Positions 44,130-53,889 of a stretch of DNA of 64,000 bases are shown here, piece after piece (position 1 is the stretch's first letter; the number at the start of each line of letters is the position of its first letter). The DNA comes from Neomonachus schauinslandi (Eukaryota > Chordata > Mammalia > Carnivora > Phocidae), in the NCBI RefSeq assembly GCF_002201575.2, contig NC_058415.1, positions 62,926,614 through 62,990,613 on the forward strand. The letters run 5' to 3'. Below the pieces are notes generated by a model that searched no databases, was not told where the DNA came from, and saw only the letters and a program-made list of their open reading frames with translations. The position numbers were made by a program, and so were the translations under genes.

Positions 44130-44345
44130 TCATCTATCATGATGTGATAGGAAGAGCACTGGACTGGGAGTCAGATCACTTTACCTCTCTGGGTCCCAAC
44201 TTCCTCATCTGTGGAATGGGGAGAAGTATGAAAACTCCTTTGCAGGCTGTAAAAAAATTGGAGAGAATGCTCGTAAAGAGCTTCGTCTAGGTCTTGCATA
44301 TGGCAAATCCTCTCTCTGTATTAGTTGTTATTAGTGGGAGTGGGC
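44130..44345 (+). repeat. MIR
   Basis: 'agagcactggactgggagtcagatcac', 'cccaacttcctcatctgtggaatgggg', 'gtaaagagcttcgtctagg'. Confidence 0.8.
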
Positions 44346-44449
44346 AATATAGACTTTTAAAACCGTATTTTAAATTCAGTTGGTGTATGTAGGAAAGGGG
44401 TGGGGGTGAGGATCCTAGAAATTTAGCCATTTACCTCATCTCTAAGAAT

Positions 44450-44575
44450 TGCACAGTTGGAGTCGGAACTTGGGTTCCAATTCGAGTCCTGTCCATTTCT
44501 TGGTATGCGACCTTGGACAAGTCACCTTCACCTCTCCGCGGCTCAATTTCTTCACCTAGAAAATAGATGTATAAT
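44450..44575 (+). repeat. MIR
   Basis: 'gaacttgggttccaattcgagtcctgtccatttcttggtatgcgaccttggacaagtc', 'ctcaatttcttcacctagaaaatag'. Confidence 0.8.
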
Positions 44576-44579
44576 TGAC

Positions 44580-45780
44580 CACCTGCCCTTCTTTCCCAGC
44601 CCGGCTGCTGGGCGAAGGAAATGCTTCAAAACCACTTGCAAAGGGCGGCAAAAATGTCTGTCAGGGTAGTGCCTACGGAGCATCCCCGGCGCCCGCCAAC
44701 CCCCCCGCGGCCCAGACGAGGAGCGCCCGCGACCCCCGCCCTCGGCGCTCCCGCCCCGCCGCAGGAACAATAGCTCCCCCGGAGGCGGCGCCGGCCGCGG
44801 GCGGGGGCGGAGCTGCCGACGCGGGCGCTGGGGGTGTGCGCGGGGCGGGGTCGCAGCCACCCCTCCCGCCCGCGGCTCTGTCACGCGCCCCTCACCGGGC
44901 GGGCCGGGGTCTTTGTGACGCGGTGGCGACGACCGCGGACACAAAGGGAAGGCGAGCGGCGAGTGAGGGGCTGGGCCTGCCCCCGCCCCGCGACCCTCGC
45001 CCGCCGCGCGCGCGCCCGTTCACGCCCCCCGCCCCGGTCCCCCCCCCCCCCCCCCCGCGGGCTCGCACCCTCGCGCGCACCCTCGCGCGCCCGCGACCGT
45101 CGCACGCGCCCAGACTCTCCGACTCCGTCCCGAGCGCGGCGGGCCGGGGCCTGGCGGGCGCTGCGGGTGGGACCGGGATGCTGAGGGGCTGCTCCCGGGC
45201 GCAGCGGCGCGACTGCTAGGAGGCGCCGAGGCAGCGGCGGGGCTCCCGGCTGGATGCCCCGGGCCTGCGGGTCCCTGCGCTTCCCGCCGTCCAGGGGCGC
45301 TAGTCATGGGTGCCGCGGCCGCTGAGGCGCCGCTTCGGCTGCCTGCCGCGCCCCCGCTCGCCTTCTGCTGCTACACGTCGGTGCTTCTGCTCTTCGCCTT
45401 CTCTCTGCCCGGGAGCCGCGCGTCCAACCAGCCCCCGGGTGGCGGCAGCGGCGGCGGCGGGGACTGTCCCGGTGGCAAAGGCAAGAGCATCAACTGCTCA
45501 GGTAGGAGCGGCCGGAGCCCGCCCCTGCGGCCCCTCCCTCCCTCCGCTGCCGCCGCCCTCCCCGTCCTGGTGGCGGCGCTGGGAAAGGCCCCGGCGCGGG
45601 GCTCCAGGAGAGCCGGGCCCGGCGGGGAGCGAGGGCGGAGGGCAGGGCGCGAGCGTGCCTTGCGGGCTCGGGGCCCCGCGTTGGGCATGGGGAGTGGCCG
45701 TGCGTGCGACCATGTGTGCCGAGTGTCTGGGCGAGAGCGGCCCGGCGTGCGGTGAGGTGGTGGGGACGGGACCCGCGAGG
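44580..45780 (+). promoter_or_regulatory. TMEFF1: TMEFF1 CpG-island promoter
   Basis: An abrupt change to very high GC with dense CpG across about 1.2 kb centred on the TMEFF1 first exon. GC-box-like cores (GGGCGGGGGCGG near 44799-44812; GGGGCGGGG near 44843) and a long C-tract (about 45037-45056) lie upstream of the ATG. No TATA box is evident, consistent with a dispersed CpG promoter. The transcription start cannot be placed by eye. Confidence 0.85.
45306..45501 (+). CDS. TMEFF1: TMEFF1 (tomoregulin-1) first coding exon
   Basis: Encodes residues 1-65 plus the first base of codon 66. It starts MGAAAAEAPLRLPAAPPLAF and is recognisable as TMEFF1, a type I membrane protein with two follistatin-like domains and one EGF-like domain; these lie in later exons outside the window. 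The hydrophobic core CCYTSVLLLFAFSLPG at about 21-36 is a signal peptide, with likely cleavage after GSRAS (about 40). A Gly-rich spacer, the first ectodomain cysteine and an N-glycosylation sequon (NCS, 63-65) follow. The ATG has G at -3 and G at +4. The donor is CTCAG|GTAGGA at 45501/45502, phase 1. TMEFF1 is mainly neural; established work links it to Nodal/BMP signalling and, more recently, to herpesvirus restriction in neurons. The MSANTD3 neighbour upstream confirms the locus. Confidence 0.96.
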
Positions 45781-45867
45781 CTGGGGAAGCCGGCTGGGGC
45801 TCCTGCTGTGACCGTGGGTGTGCACGCGGGAGAGCGTGTTTGTGTTGTGAAGGCTCAGGGGAGGCAG

Positions 45868-45900
45868 GTATTGTGTGTGTGTGTGTGTGTGTGTGTGTGA
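45868..45900. repeat. (GT)n microsatellite
   Basis: About 14 GT units inside the minisatellite array. A second run is at 46053-46085. Confidence 0.97.
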
Positions 45901-46052
45901 GTGAGAGACGGTGAGGGGCTGGGGGCCGAGCCTGAGAGCCAAGGGAGTGATCATGTGCTGGGGAGGTTCTTAGGACGCTGGAGTCTTGGAGTGATCCTGT
46001 GGGTAAAGGGAACGGGTGGCCCAGAGGACGTGGATTGACTGGTAGAAGTGAC

Positions 46053-46085
46053 CGTGTGTGTGTGTGTGTGTGTGTATGTGTGTAT
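46053..46085. repeat. (GT)n microsatellite
   Basis: About 11 pure units plus TATGTGTATG variants, directly following one GAAGTGACCGTGTG unit. Confidence 0.96.
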
Positions 46086-46575
46086 GTCCTTTGGGTTCAG
46101 AGGTGGACTCTGGGGGCTTGGAGTGACCAGCGGGGTCTTGGATGTCAGTAGGGAAAAGTCTTGGGGCCCAGGAAATGACCCTGTGTATTTGTGCGTTCTG
46201 CATGGGGCTCGAGATATACCCTGGGGTATGCATTGAGGAAGAAGGATGGAAGTCCTGGAGTGAACCCCGTTTGTGTCCATTCAGAGGGAGGGAGTTAGGG
46301 TGTCATCCCGTGTAGTGTTTGGGTATAGAAAGAGGTAGTTAGATCTCAGGAAGTGCCTCTGTGTAGCTAGGTGTGACCCTGGGTTTTTAAGGTGGTGTGG
46401 AAAGAGGGAACCAGGTCAAAGAGAATGATCCTGTGCGCGTGTTTGTATGCTTTGCGGGAGGGCCTGGAGACTGGCAGCACCCGGCGCAAGGGAGTGACCT
46501 CTCCCCTTCTACCCCCCCTCCCCCCCGCGCGCTTGGAAACAAAGAGCCTGCTGGGGCTCTAATGGAAGTGACTGG

Positions 46576-47419
46576 CGGTGAGGGTATCTGGGCAGTAAAG
46601 TTCCTTCTTCCTTTCAAAAGGGGTCCCAGAGTAGCCCTGGGGCAAGGAGAAGCTTCCAGGTCTGATTTAGGGGTGGGTGGGTGCTTCTGGAGCTGGCCTA
46701 GCAGATGGTAGTGATCATAAGACACAGCCTTGCAAACTTACCTTTTATCAATTCTTAATTCTCCACTTGTCTTCTCTAAACCTAGGGGGCGGAAGAAGAG
46801 GCATGGTGGGGGGTGGGAGGGGAGGAGAAGGAGGAGGGGAAAGAGGATGGGCTTCAGGCCACTGGGGGATCCACTGGCCTGCCAGCCTGACAACCTTTGT
46901 ACCTTTGGGCTATTGAAGGGGCATTGTTTCTGGGGGAGTCAGGAGGGAGCAAGAGGGCCTCAGCACAGATGCTACCCTATGTGAAGAAAACCTTTGGCTT
47001 GCTCTTTAGATTTCAAGTTCTAAAATCTCTTAGTAATTTTCATAATGGTGTATTTTATGATAGGGGAGGGATTTTGAGCACTGTAAACAATGGCATGTCC
47101 ATTAAAAGCTTTTCCATCCATGTAATAACTTTCACTTTATTTTTCTAATGTTAAGTGGGATATGGGATAATGCTTTAATAAATAATCACATTCATGGTTA
47201 AGAATAAAAACCATTTGAGTATTGGAGTACCTTTTTGTAGCAAATATTTGTTGTTATCAAACTTGTAAGTGATCACACCATGTCAAAATATTTTACTGGC
47301 TAATGTGCTGTGATTATTTGTTCTTGCTAAGCTAATTTGTCTTTAGCAAAATACAGTGTGTGTTGATGGATGTTTTTGTGTATGTTTTCTAATTCTTTAG
47401 TGCAAAGTACAACTTTTAA
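46576..47419. other. TMEFF1 intron 1, unassigned
   Basis: G-rich to AT-rich transition. A purine-rich block lies at 46785-46850. No gene or repeat family recognised. Confidence 0.5.
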
Positions 47420-47590
47420 GAAAGGACACAGAGGGCTGGAAACCCACATGGTGTAGGAAAAGAGGACTCATTTGGAGATCATGGCGCTTGCTAAGTAGCT
47501 GTGCTATTTGGAGCAAGTTAATTTTTCTGAATTTCCTCTTCCATTAAGAAAGGGACTTGGATTTGATAATATCTAGCCTTCTTTCAAGGA
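47420..47590 (+). repeat. MIR, diverged
   Basis: 'gtgtaggaaaagaggactcatttggag', 'agcaagttaatttttctgaatttcctcttcc', 'gaaagggacttgg'. Confidence 0.5.
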
Positions 47591-47688
47591 CGTATTGATA
47601 TACATGTCAATAAATTAGGCTTATCAAATAAAATGTTTTCTAATACTAAGATTCATGTGAATAACTCTGGGTCTAAACCTACAGTTTT

Positions 47689-47876
47689 GGGGTGCCTGGG
47701 TGGCTTAGTCAGTTAAACATCTATCTGCCTTTGGTTCAGGTCATGATCCCAGGGGTCCTGGGATTGAGCCCCGAATCAAACTCCCTGCTCAGTGGGGGAG
47801 TCCGCTTCTCCCTCTCCCTCTCTCCCTGCTCTAGCTCTCGCTCTCAAATAAATAAATAAAATCTTTAAAAAAAATA
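47689..47876 (+). repeat. CAN-SINE
   Basis: Plus copy. Imperfect duplication aaacctacagtttt (left) and aaagctagagtttt (right). Confidence 0.94.
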
Positions 47877-48154
47877 AAGCTAGAGTTTTAACTAAAACTC
47901 TATTTGTTAATTTTTGTAGATTCTTGTTATAGCTGTTTCTAGGATGAAAATCCAGGGGTGATTCATATGGAAAAAGATAATTTTTTAAGAACTATAGTGT
48001 GTATCTATTAATGCATCTTGAGATTTTACATAGATTTTTTTTTTGTAGTCACTTTTATTACCCAGGTATTTCCCACATAAACTGAAGTTTATTCCTTTAT
48101 TCCCCTATTTGAGTTTCAAAATCTAAATGCTTGCCTTGACTTTCTGTTAATTTT

Positions 48155-48357
48155 TTAAAAAGTTTTTAAAAAAATTCAATTTAATTAATGTATATTGTAT
48201 TATTAGTTTCAAGGTAGAATTTAGTGATTCATCAGTAACAAACAACACCCAGTGCTCATTACTTCAAGTGCCCTCCTTAATGCACATCACCCAGTTACCC
48301 CATCCCCCACCCACCACCCCTCCAGCAACCCTCAGTTTGTTTCCTATAGTTAAGTCC
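48155..48357 (-). mobile_element. 5'-truncated carnivore L1
   Basis: Minus L1 3' end ('attaatgtatattgtattattagtttc', 'cccagtgctcattac', 'caccc...ccagcaaccctcagtttg'). Flanked by ctgttaatttt at 48144-48154 and 48358-48368. Confidence 0.88.
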
Positions 48358-49028
48358 CTGTTAATTTTCATTTTTAATTTTGAATCATCATTTCAGCCTC
48401 CTCTGACCTTTCTGGAGTCTGACTCTGTCAGGCTTTGTGTGTTTTCGTCATTCACAGCATTGTGGCCCTTGCAAATCTAAAGAGCAGGTCTATGGCTTTA
48501 TTAAATTAACAGAAGTTGTCTAGATCATGGAAAAGGATGCAACTGTGACATTTTACTAGAGACTTCCTAATGAATTGGTTGATGTTGATACATTAATCAA
48601 CCAGATTCAACCAGCTATGCATCCTCCTTATAGAGTTTAACAGATTTTTGAACTTCTCCTGTTCAACATTTTCCCATTTTGTTCACTAGCCTATTATTTA
48701 AAGATTCTGTCATATCATCTTGTTAGAATCGGTTATGTATATGTCTGTATCATTCTCCTTTTTTCCATTTTAGTAATCCTATCTAATAGCAAATGTTGTA
48801 TAATCTGACTTAATAAAGAGCCCAAGTGGCTTTTACTTTTATGGCAAGTTTACCCATAGATGTTTTCCTGGATTGGCAGTTGTCCTTTTTTGAAAATTGA
48901 GCATGCATTCCTTCATTTCTGGTCTTCTGGCATCTTGTCAAGATAGCTTAGATAATCAGCAGTCAGATCTAAAAGTTTTTTCAGTATCTTGGAGTGTGAT
49001 TTGTTTAGATCAGAATGCAAATTCTTTT

Positions 49029-49567
49029 TTTTCCCCATTCATTCATTTTTCATTTTTATTCTCAATTGGGCATAGCATTATACCTAATTATAAAGTTCAA
49101 GAAAAGAGGTTCCCTGCCCTTGGGTTGCTCACAGTCCTATGGGATTTATTTGTTTTATTTTATTTTTATTTAAATTCAATTAATTAACATATAATGTATT
49201 ATTAGTTTCAGAGGTAGAGGTCCGTGATTCATCAGTCTTATATAATACCTAGTGCTCATTACATCACATGCCCTCCTTAATGTCCATCACCCAGTTACCC
49301 CATCCCCCTCCCCTCCAGCAATCCTCAGTTTGTGTCCCATGATTAAGAGTCTTTTATGTTTGTCTTCCTCTCTGATTTTGTCGTTTTATTTTTTCCTCTC
49401 TTCCCCTATGATCCTCTGTTTTGTTTCTTAAATTCCACATATGAATGAGATCATATGGTTTAATTGTCTTTCTCTGATTGACTACTCAGCCATCAAAAAA
49501 ATGAAATCTTGCCATTTGCAACTGCGTAGATGGAACTAGAGGGTATTGTACTAAGGGAAATAAGTCA
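49029..49567 (-). mobile_element. Twin-primed L1 with extra 3' sequence
   Basis: Perfect 20-bp TSD at 49009-49028 and 49568-49587. Order on the minus strand: about 80 bp of inverted L1 (49487-49567, readable on the plus strand from 'actcagccatc'), then L1 3' UTR to its A-rich end (about 49147-49486), then about 114 bp of non-L1 DNA (49033-49146), then a final poly(A). An AATAAA (complement of 49055-49060) lies about 22 nt before that tail. Confidence 0.85.
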
Positions 49568-49790
49568 ATCAGAATGCAAATTCTTTTGAACTAGCTCTGT
49601 ATTCTGTATCCTTTCTTCATGCTACTTACCTCAGATGTTAGCTTCCTTTTATCAGAGTTCTACCCTTCAAGATCAAGCTCCTAATGAAGATTACCAAAGC
49701 AAAGAAGCTGAATGGGTCTGTATTTGTTCTTATCATCTCTTGATATTATAACATCTTCCCATCTTCTTGTTCTAAACAAGCCTTTTTTTT

Positions 49791-49990
49791 TTTTTTTTTA
49801 GATTTTATTTATTTATTTGAGAGAGAGACTGAGAGAGAGAGAGCATGAGAGTGGGGAGGGTCGGGAGGTTCAGAGAGAGAAGCAGACTCCCTGCCGAGCA
49901 GGGAGCCCGATGCGGACTCGATCCAGGGACTCCAGGATCATGACCTGAGCCGAAGGCAGTCACTTAACCAACTGAGCCACCCAGGTGCCC
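49791..49990 (-). repeat. CAN-SINE
   Basis: Minus copy in the CR1/L3 fossil. Perfect TSD taaacaagcctttttttt at 49773-49790 and 49991-50008. Confidence 0.95.
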
Positions 49991-50102
49991 TAAACAAGCC
50001 TTTTTTTTTATAGTCCTCATGCCTCAGCTCTCCAATCATTCTGGACTTTATTTCTTTGGTGTTTTATATTTTATTTGTACTTACTCTTTTAAAATCTAAC
50101 TT

Positions 50103-50313
50103 TTTTTAAAAAAGATTTATTTATTTATTTGACAGCGAGAGAGAGCGCGCGAGAGAGCGAGAGAGCGAGCGCACAGCAGAGGGAGAGGAGGAAGAGGGAG
50201 AAGCAGGCTCCCTGATGAGCAGGGAGCCTGATAGGGGCCTCTATCCCAGGACCCTGGGATCATGACCTGAGCTGAAGGCAGACGGGCAACCATCTTAGCC
50301 ACCCAGGTGCCCC
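50103..50313 (-). repeat. CAN-SINE
   Basis: Minus copy. Perfect 14-bp TSD ttaaaatctaactt at 50089-50102 and 50314-50327. Confidence 0.95.
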
Positions 50314-50340
50314 TTAAAATCTAACTTATTAGAAAGTTCC

Positions 50341-50964
50341 CTGTTCATCCAAAGAGAAAAAAGTTTGGAAATACATGATTTATGTGAAGAAAGATGAACT
50401 TTGAACCTAAGGGACGAGGTGACCTTAAACATGGCATTTTTTTTTTCTTATTTGTAACATGAAGATAATGACGATGCTTCTTTTTGACTCTAGATTGTTT
50501 GAAAAGAACCGATGAGGCTAAATATGTGAGCATTTCTATCTTAGGGAATGTGGTTAAAGAAGTGGAAAAACCTACTGAGAGACCAATAAGTGACATTTGG
50601 TGATAGATATAAGGTGGAGAATTTGAACAAGGTTTTTTTAATGTCGCAAGTTAGAAGTGGGTCCTCTGGCTTGTGATATGGTAGTAAGGATGGTACTGGT
50701 AGTATAAACTTCATATTAAGAGACATGCCTTCTTAGTGGCAATTCAGGAGTTGGGGGACTAAAAAGTGAATTTTTTTTAATCTGTGTGGAATTTCGATCA
50801 GGACTTCTAGATCCCTGGTTTGTAATATGTGGGTATTTATTTATGAACCTTGATTGAGTACCTGCTTTGGGTACTCCAATATGCTAGATGTTAAGGGAAA
50901 TAAATGAGAGGCCATTCCTGCCTTTAGGGGCTTTATATTCTAACAGAAGTAGTTAGCCTCTTAT
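50341..50964. other. TMEFF1 intron 1, unassigned
   Basis: Possible L2-like piece at 50840-50945 ('gattgagtacctgctttgggtactcc'). Otherwise nothing. Confidence 0.45.
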
Positions 50965-50982
50965 AAATCTATATGAAGAAAT

Positions 50983-51541
50983 TGGGCGCCTGGGTGGCTC
51001 AGTTGGTTAAGCGACTGCCTTCGGCTCAGGTCNNNNNNNNNNNNNNNNNNNNNNNNNNNNNNNNNNNNNNNNNNNNNNNNNNNNNNNNNNNNNNNNNNNN
51101 NNNNNNNNNNNNNNNNNNNNNNNNNNNNNNNNNNNNNNNNNNNNNNNNNNNNNNNNNNNNNNNNNNNNNNNNNNNNNNNNNNNNNNNNNNNNNNNNNNNN
51201 NNNNNNNNNNNNNNNNNNNNNNNNNNNNNNNNNNNNNNNNNNNNNNNNNNNNNNNNNNNNNNNNNNNNNNNNNNNNNNNNNNNNNNNNNNNNNNNNNNNN
51301 NNNNNNNNNNNNNNNNNNNNNNNNNNNNNNNNNNNNNNNNNNNNNNNNNNNNNNNNNNNNNNNNNNNNNNNNNNNNNNNNNNNNNNNNNNNNNNNNNNNN
51401 NNNNNNNNNNNNNNNNNNNNNNNNNNNNNNNNTCGGGCTCCCTGCTCGGCAGGGAGTCTGCTTCTCCCTCTGACCCTCCCCCCCTCTCATGTGCTCTCTC
51501 TCATTCTCTCTCAAATAAATAAATAAAATCTTAAAAAAAAA
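50983..51541 (+). repeat. CAN-SINE containing an assembly gap
   Basis: Plus copy. Perfect 18-bp TSD aaatctatatgaagaaat at 50965-50982 and 51542-51559. Only about 159 bp is real sequence; the rest is N. Confidence 0.95.
51033..51432. other. Assembly gap (400 N) inside a SINE
   Basis: It lies between 'ggctcaggtc' and 'tcgggctccc' of one SINE. In intact copies these are only about 32 bp apart. Confidence 0.99.
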
Positions 51542-52110
51542 AAATCTATATGAAGAAATCTCTAATACATCTGGGGTTTCTCTCAACACCCCCCCACCCC
51601 CCATAAGCATTTATTGAACACTGACAGCACTGGAATTTTTAAAAGGTGTACAATTAAATATAGTCACAAAGTTGTACATCCATCTTGACTATCTAATGAC
51701 AGAACATTTTCATCACCCCAAAAAGAAACCCCATACCTATAAGCAGTCACAGTCACTTCGTGTTCCTGTCTCCCCACAACCCCTGGCAATTGCTAATCTA
51801 CTTTCAGTCTCTATGGATTTGCTTTTTTGGACATTGCATATAAATGGAATCAAACACCATGTGGCCTTTTGTGGTTGGCTTCTTTCACTTAGTATAATGT
51901 TTTCAAGGTTCATCTATGTTGTAGCATGTGTCAGAACTTCAATGCTTTTTTATGGTTGCTTGCATAATATTCCATTGTATGGATACATACCACATTTTGT
52001 TTATCCATTCATCAGTTGATGGACATTTGGGTTGTTTCCACTTTTCATCTACGATGAATAATACTGCTAAGAACATTCATGTGGATATTTTTGTGTAGAC
52101 ATATGTTTTC

Positions 52111-52323
52111 TTTTTTTTTTTTCCTGGAGAGTCTTAACTTTATTTCACATGAGTGGGAAATCGATTAAAGGCTTTGGAAATTATATGTGAACCAGTTTCT
52201 ATTAAAAACTGTTAATCGTATTTTCATCAATGATTTTATTTTTTTAAAATTAACATATAATGTATTATTTGTTTTGGGGGTACAGGTCTGTGACTCATCA
52301 GTCTTACACAATTCACAGTGCTG
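52111..52323 (-). mobile_element. Short L1 3' end with apparent 3' transduction
   Basis: Perfect 13-bp TSD gacatatgttttc at 52098-52110 and 52324-52336. On the minus strand: about 75 bp of L1 3' end (52250-52323), an A-rich stretch, about 110 bp of non-L1 DNA (52123-52232), then poly(A). An AATAAA (complement of 52139-52144) lies about 16-20 nt before the tail. Confidence 0.8.
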
Positions 52324-52420
52324 GACATATGTTTTCAATTCTCTAGGGTGTGTACCTAGGAATAAAATTTCTCAGTCATGTGGTAACTCCATGTTTAACA
52401 TTTTGAGGAACTCTCAAACT

Positions 52421-52616
52421 TTTTTTTTTTAAGATTTTATTTATTTATTTGACAGAGAGACACAGCGAGAGAGGGAACACAAGCAGGGGGAGTGGGAGAG
52501 GGAGAAGCAGACTCCCTGCTGAGCAGGGAGCCCGATGCAGGGCTCGATCCCAGGACCCTGGGATCATGACCTGACCTGAAGGCACATGCTTAATGATTGA
52601 GCCACCCAGGCACCCC
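52421..52616 (-). repeat. CAN-SINE
   Basis: Minus copy nested in the old L1. Only a short duplication (caaact) is visible. Confidence 0.94.
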
Positions 52617-53170
52617 CCAAACTGTTTTCTAAAGCAGCTGTACCATTGTACATTTTCACCAGCAATGAGGGTTCCAATTTCCCCATATCCTGGCCAATAC
52701 TTGTTATTGTCTTTTTGATTATAGTCATCCTTGTGGGTGTGAAGTTGTATATCAGTGTGGTTTTGATTTGCATTTCTCTAATGACTAGTGATCTTGAGCA
52801 CATTTTTATGTACTTATTGGCTATTTATGTATCTTGTTTGGAGAAACGTCTATTCAGATCCTTTGCTGGGCTTGATGATAACATTTTGGATTAGACATTC
52901 CCTTAGTTAGTAAACCATACTAACCAATTCCTATAGCACACAGATGCTTAAGCTGGGAGGTTAGCTCTAGTTTGCTTGTGTTTCCTTTATTTCTCTGCTT
53001 ACCAAGAAAAAAATCATTTGTGTTCTCAAACTTATTTATACCAGTGGCCCTTTGAGTATAAATTAATAAAAATTACTCAAATTGGTGCAGTATTAATGCA
53101 AAAAGTTGTTTTTTTATGAAATGCTTTGGAAAGACTTGATAAAGATTAGAGGCTGAGAGAATTGCCTTTC

Positions 53171-53378
53171 TTTCTTTTTTTTTTTTTTTAAAGATTTTAT
53201 TTATTTATTTGAGAGAGAGAATGAGATAGAGAGACAGAGCATGAGAAGGGGGAGGGTCAGAGGGAGAAGCAGACTCCCCGCTGAGCAGGGAGCCCGATGC
53301 AGGACTCGATCCTGGGACTCCAGGATCATGACCTGAGCTGAAGGCAGTGGCTTAACCAACTGAGCCACCCAGGCGCCC
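53171..53378 (-). repeat. CAN-SINE
   Basis: Minus copy. Perfect 17-bp TSD tgagagaattgcctttc at 53154-53170 and 53379-53395. Confidence 0.95.
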
Positions 53379-53395
53379 TGAGAGAATTGCCTTTC

Positions 53396-53885
53396 AATGA
53401 ATCTGAAACAGATTGGGGAAACCTTATAAATCTCTGGAAGGATTCTGCTCTTACAAAAGTTTCAAGTATTTTTAGGTCTCCCTTTTACTTTAAAGGAAAG
53501 GAAAATGGACATTGTAGATAATAGGTTATAGGTGTAGCTTATCCAAGAAAGGAGGGGACTGCATTTGGTAGACCCAAAGGTTTTGGTGCTACATGAGGAA
53601 GTGTATGTATATGTGTGAAGTTCAAAATGTGTATGTCTTATTTTTAAATGATTGCCTACTGACTCATTTTAAATGATTTCCTACCTGACTCCTGATTAAT
53701 TGATCAGTGGTCACTCATACATGCTTGAAAAGAAAGTTTTCATTATCCAGGTGACCTAAGGAAGATACAAGTACAGTGTTGAGGGAGTGATTAATTCTGA
53801 TTTGTAGGAATCAAAAAACAGTCCCTGAGTAAGTGGCACTCAGTTGGGCCTTACAGGCAGAGTAGAATGTTAGCTTCAAACACTA
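53396..53885. other. TMEFF1 intron 1, unassigned
   Basis: Nothing recognised; a short 'actgactcattttaaatgattgcctac'-type duplication lies near 53646-53695. Confidence 0.5.
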
Positions 53886-53889
53886 GGCA

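Larger units (their letters stand above)
45804..46575 (+). repeat. Degenerate minisatellite in TMEFF1 intron 1
   Basis: The theme GGAGTGACCCTGTG recurs imperfectly about a dozen times: near 45804, 45943, 45986, 46044, 46118, 46171, 46255, 46298, 46348, 46370, 46421, 46488 and 46563. It is often followed by a GT-rich run. Spacing is 20-140 bp. Not a family I recognise. Confidence 0.65.
48690..50340 (-). mobile_element. CR1/L3-type LINE fossil, interrupted
   Basis: The minus strand around 48870-49010 reads LDKMPEDQ... and further on ...SIFKKGQ, the decayed form of the CR1/L3 reverse-transcriptase signature (V)PEDW...IFKKG. Related antisense similarity continues after the L1 insertion through about 49780 and more weakly to 50090. 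An L1 (49029-49567) and two SINEs have inserted into it. Dead, very old copy; the outer limits are uncertain. Confidence 0.65.
51630..52895 (-). repeat. Old L1 (L1M-type) ORF2 end and 3' UTR, with two insertions
   Basis: The minus strand at 52564-52803 reads the L1 ORF2 signature SLVIREMQIKTTL and following residues with decay. 51640-52100 is the complement of the 3' UTR and ORF2 end. Interrupted at 52111-52323 (L1 piece) and 52421-52616 (SINE). Confidence 0.85.

Noticed and set aside
44552..44944. 130-codon minus open frame in the TMEFF1 CpG island (antisense gene candidate)
   Set aside because: GC-driven open frame overlapping a MIR; no motif. A bidirectional promoter transcript is possible but unsupported.
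44575..45219. 214-codon plus open frame upstream of TMEFF1
   Set aside because: Lies in a GC-rich CpG island where stops are rare. Its composition is Ala/Pro/Arg/Gly only, with no domain, and several frames are open at once.
52564..52803. 79-codon minus open frame
   Set aside because: Reads as decayed L1 ORF2 (SLVIREMQIKTT...) joined to SINE sequence.
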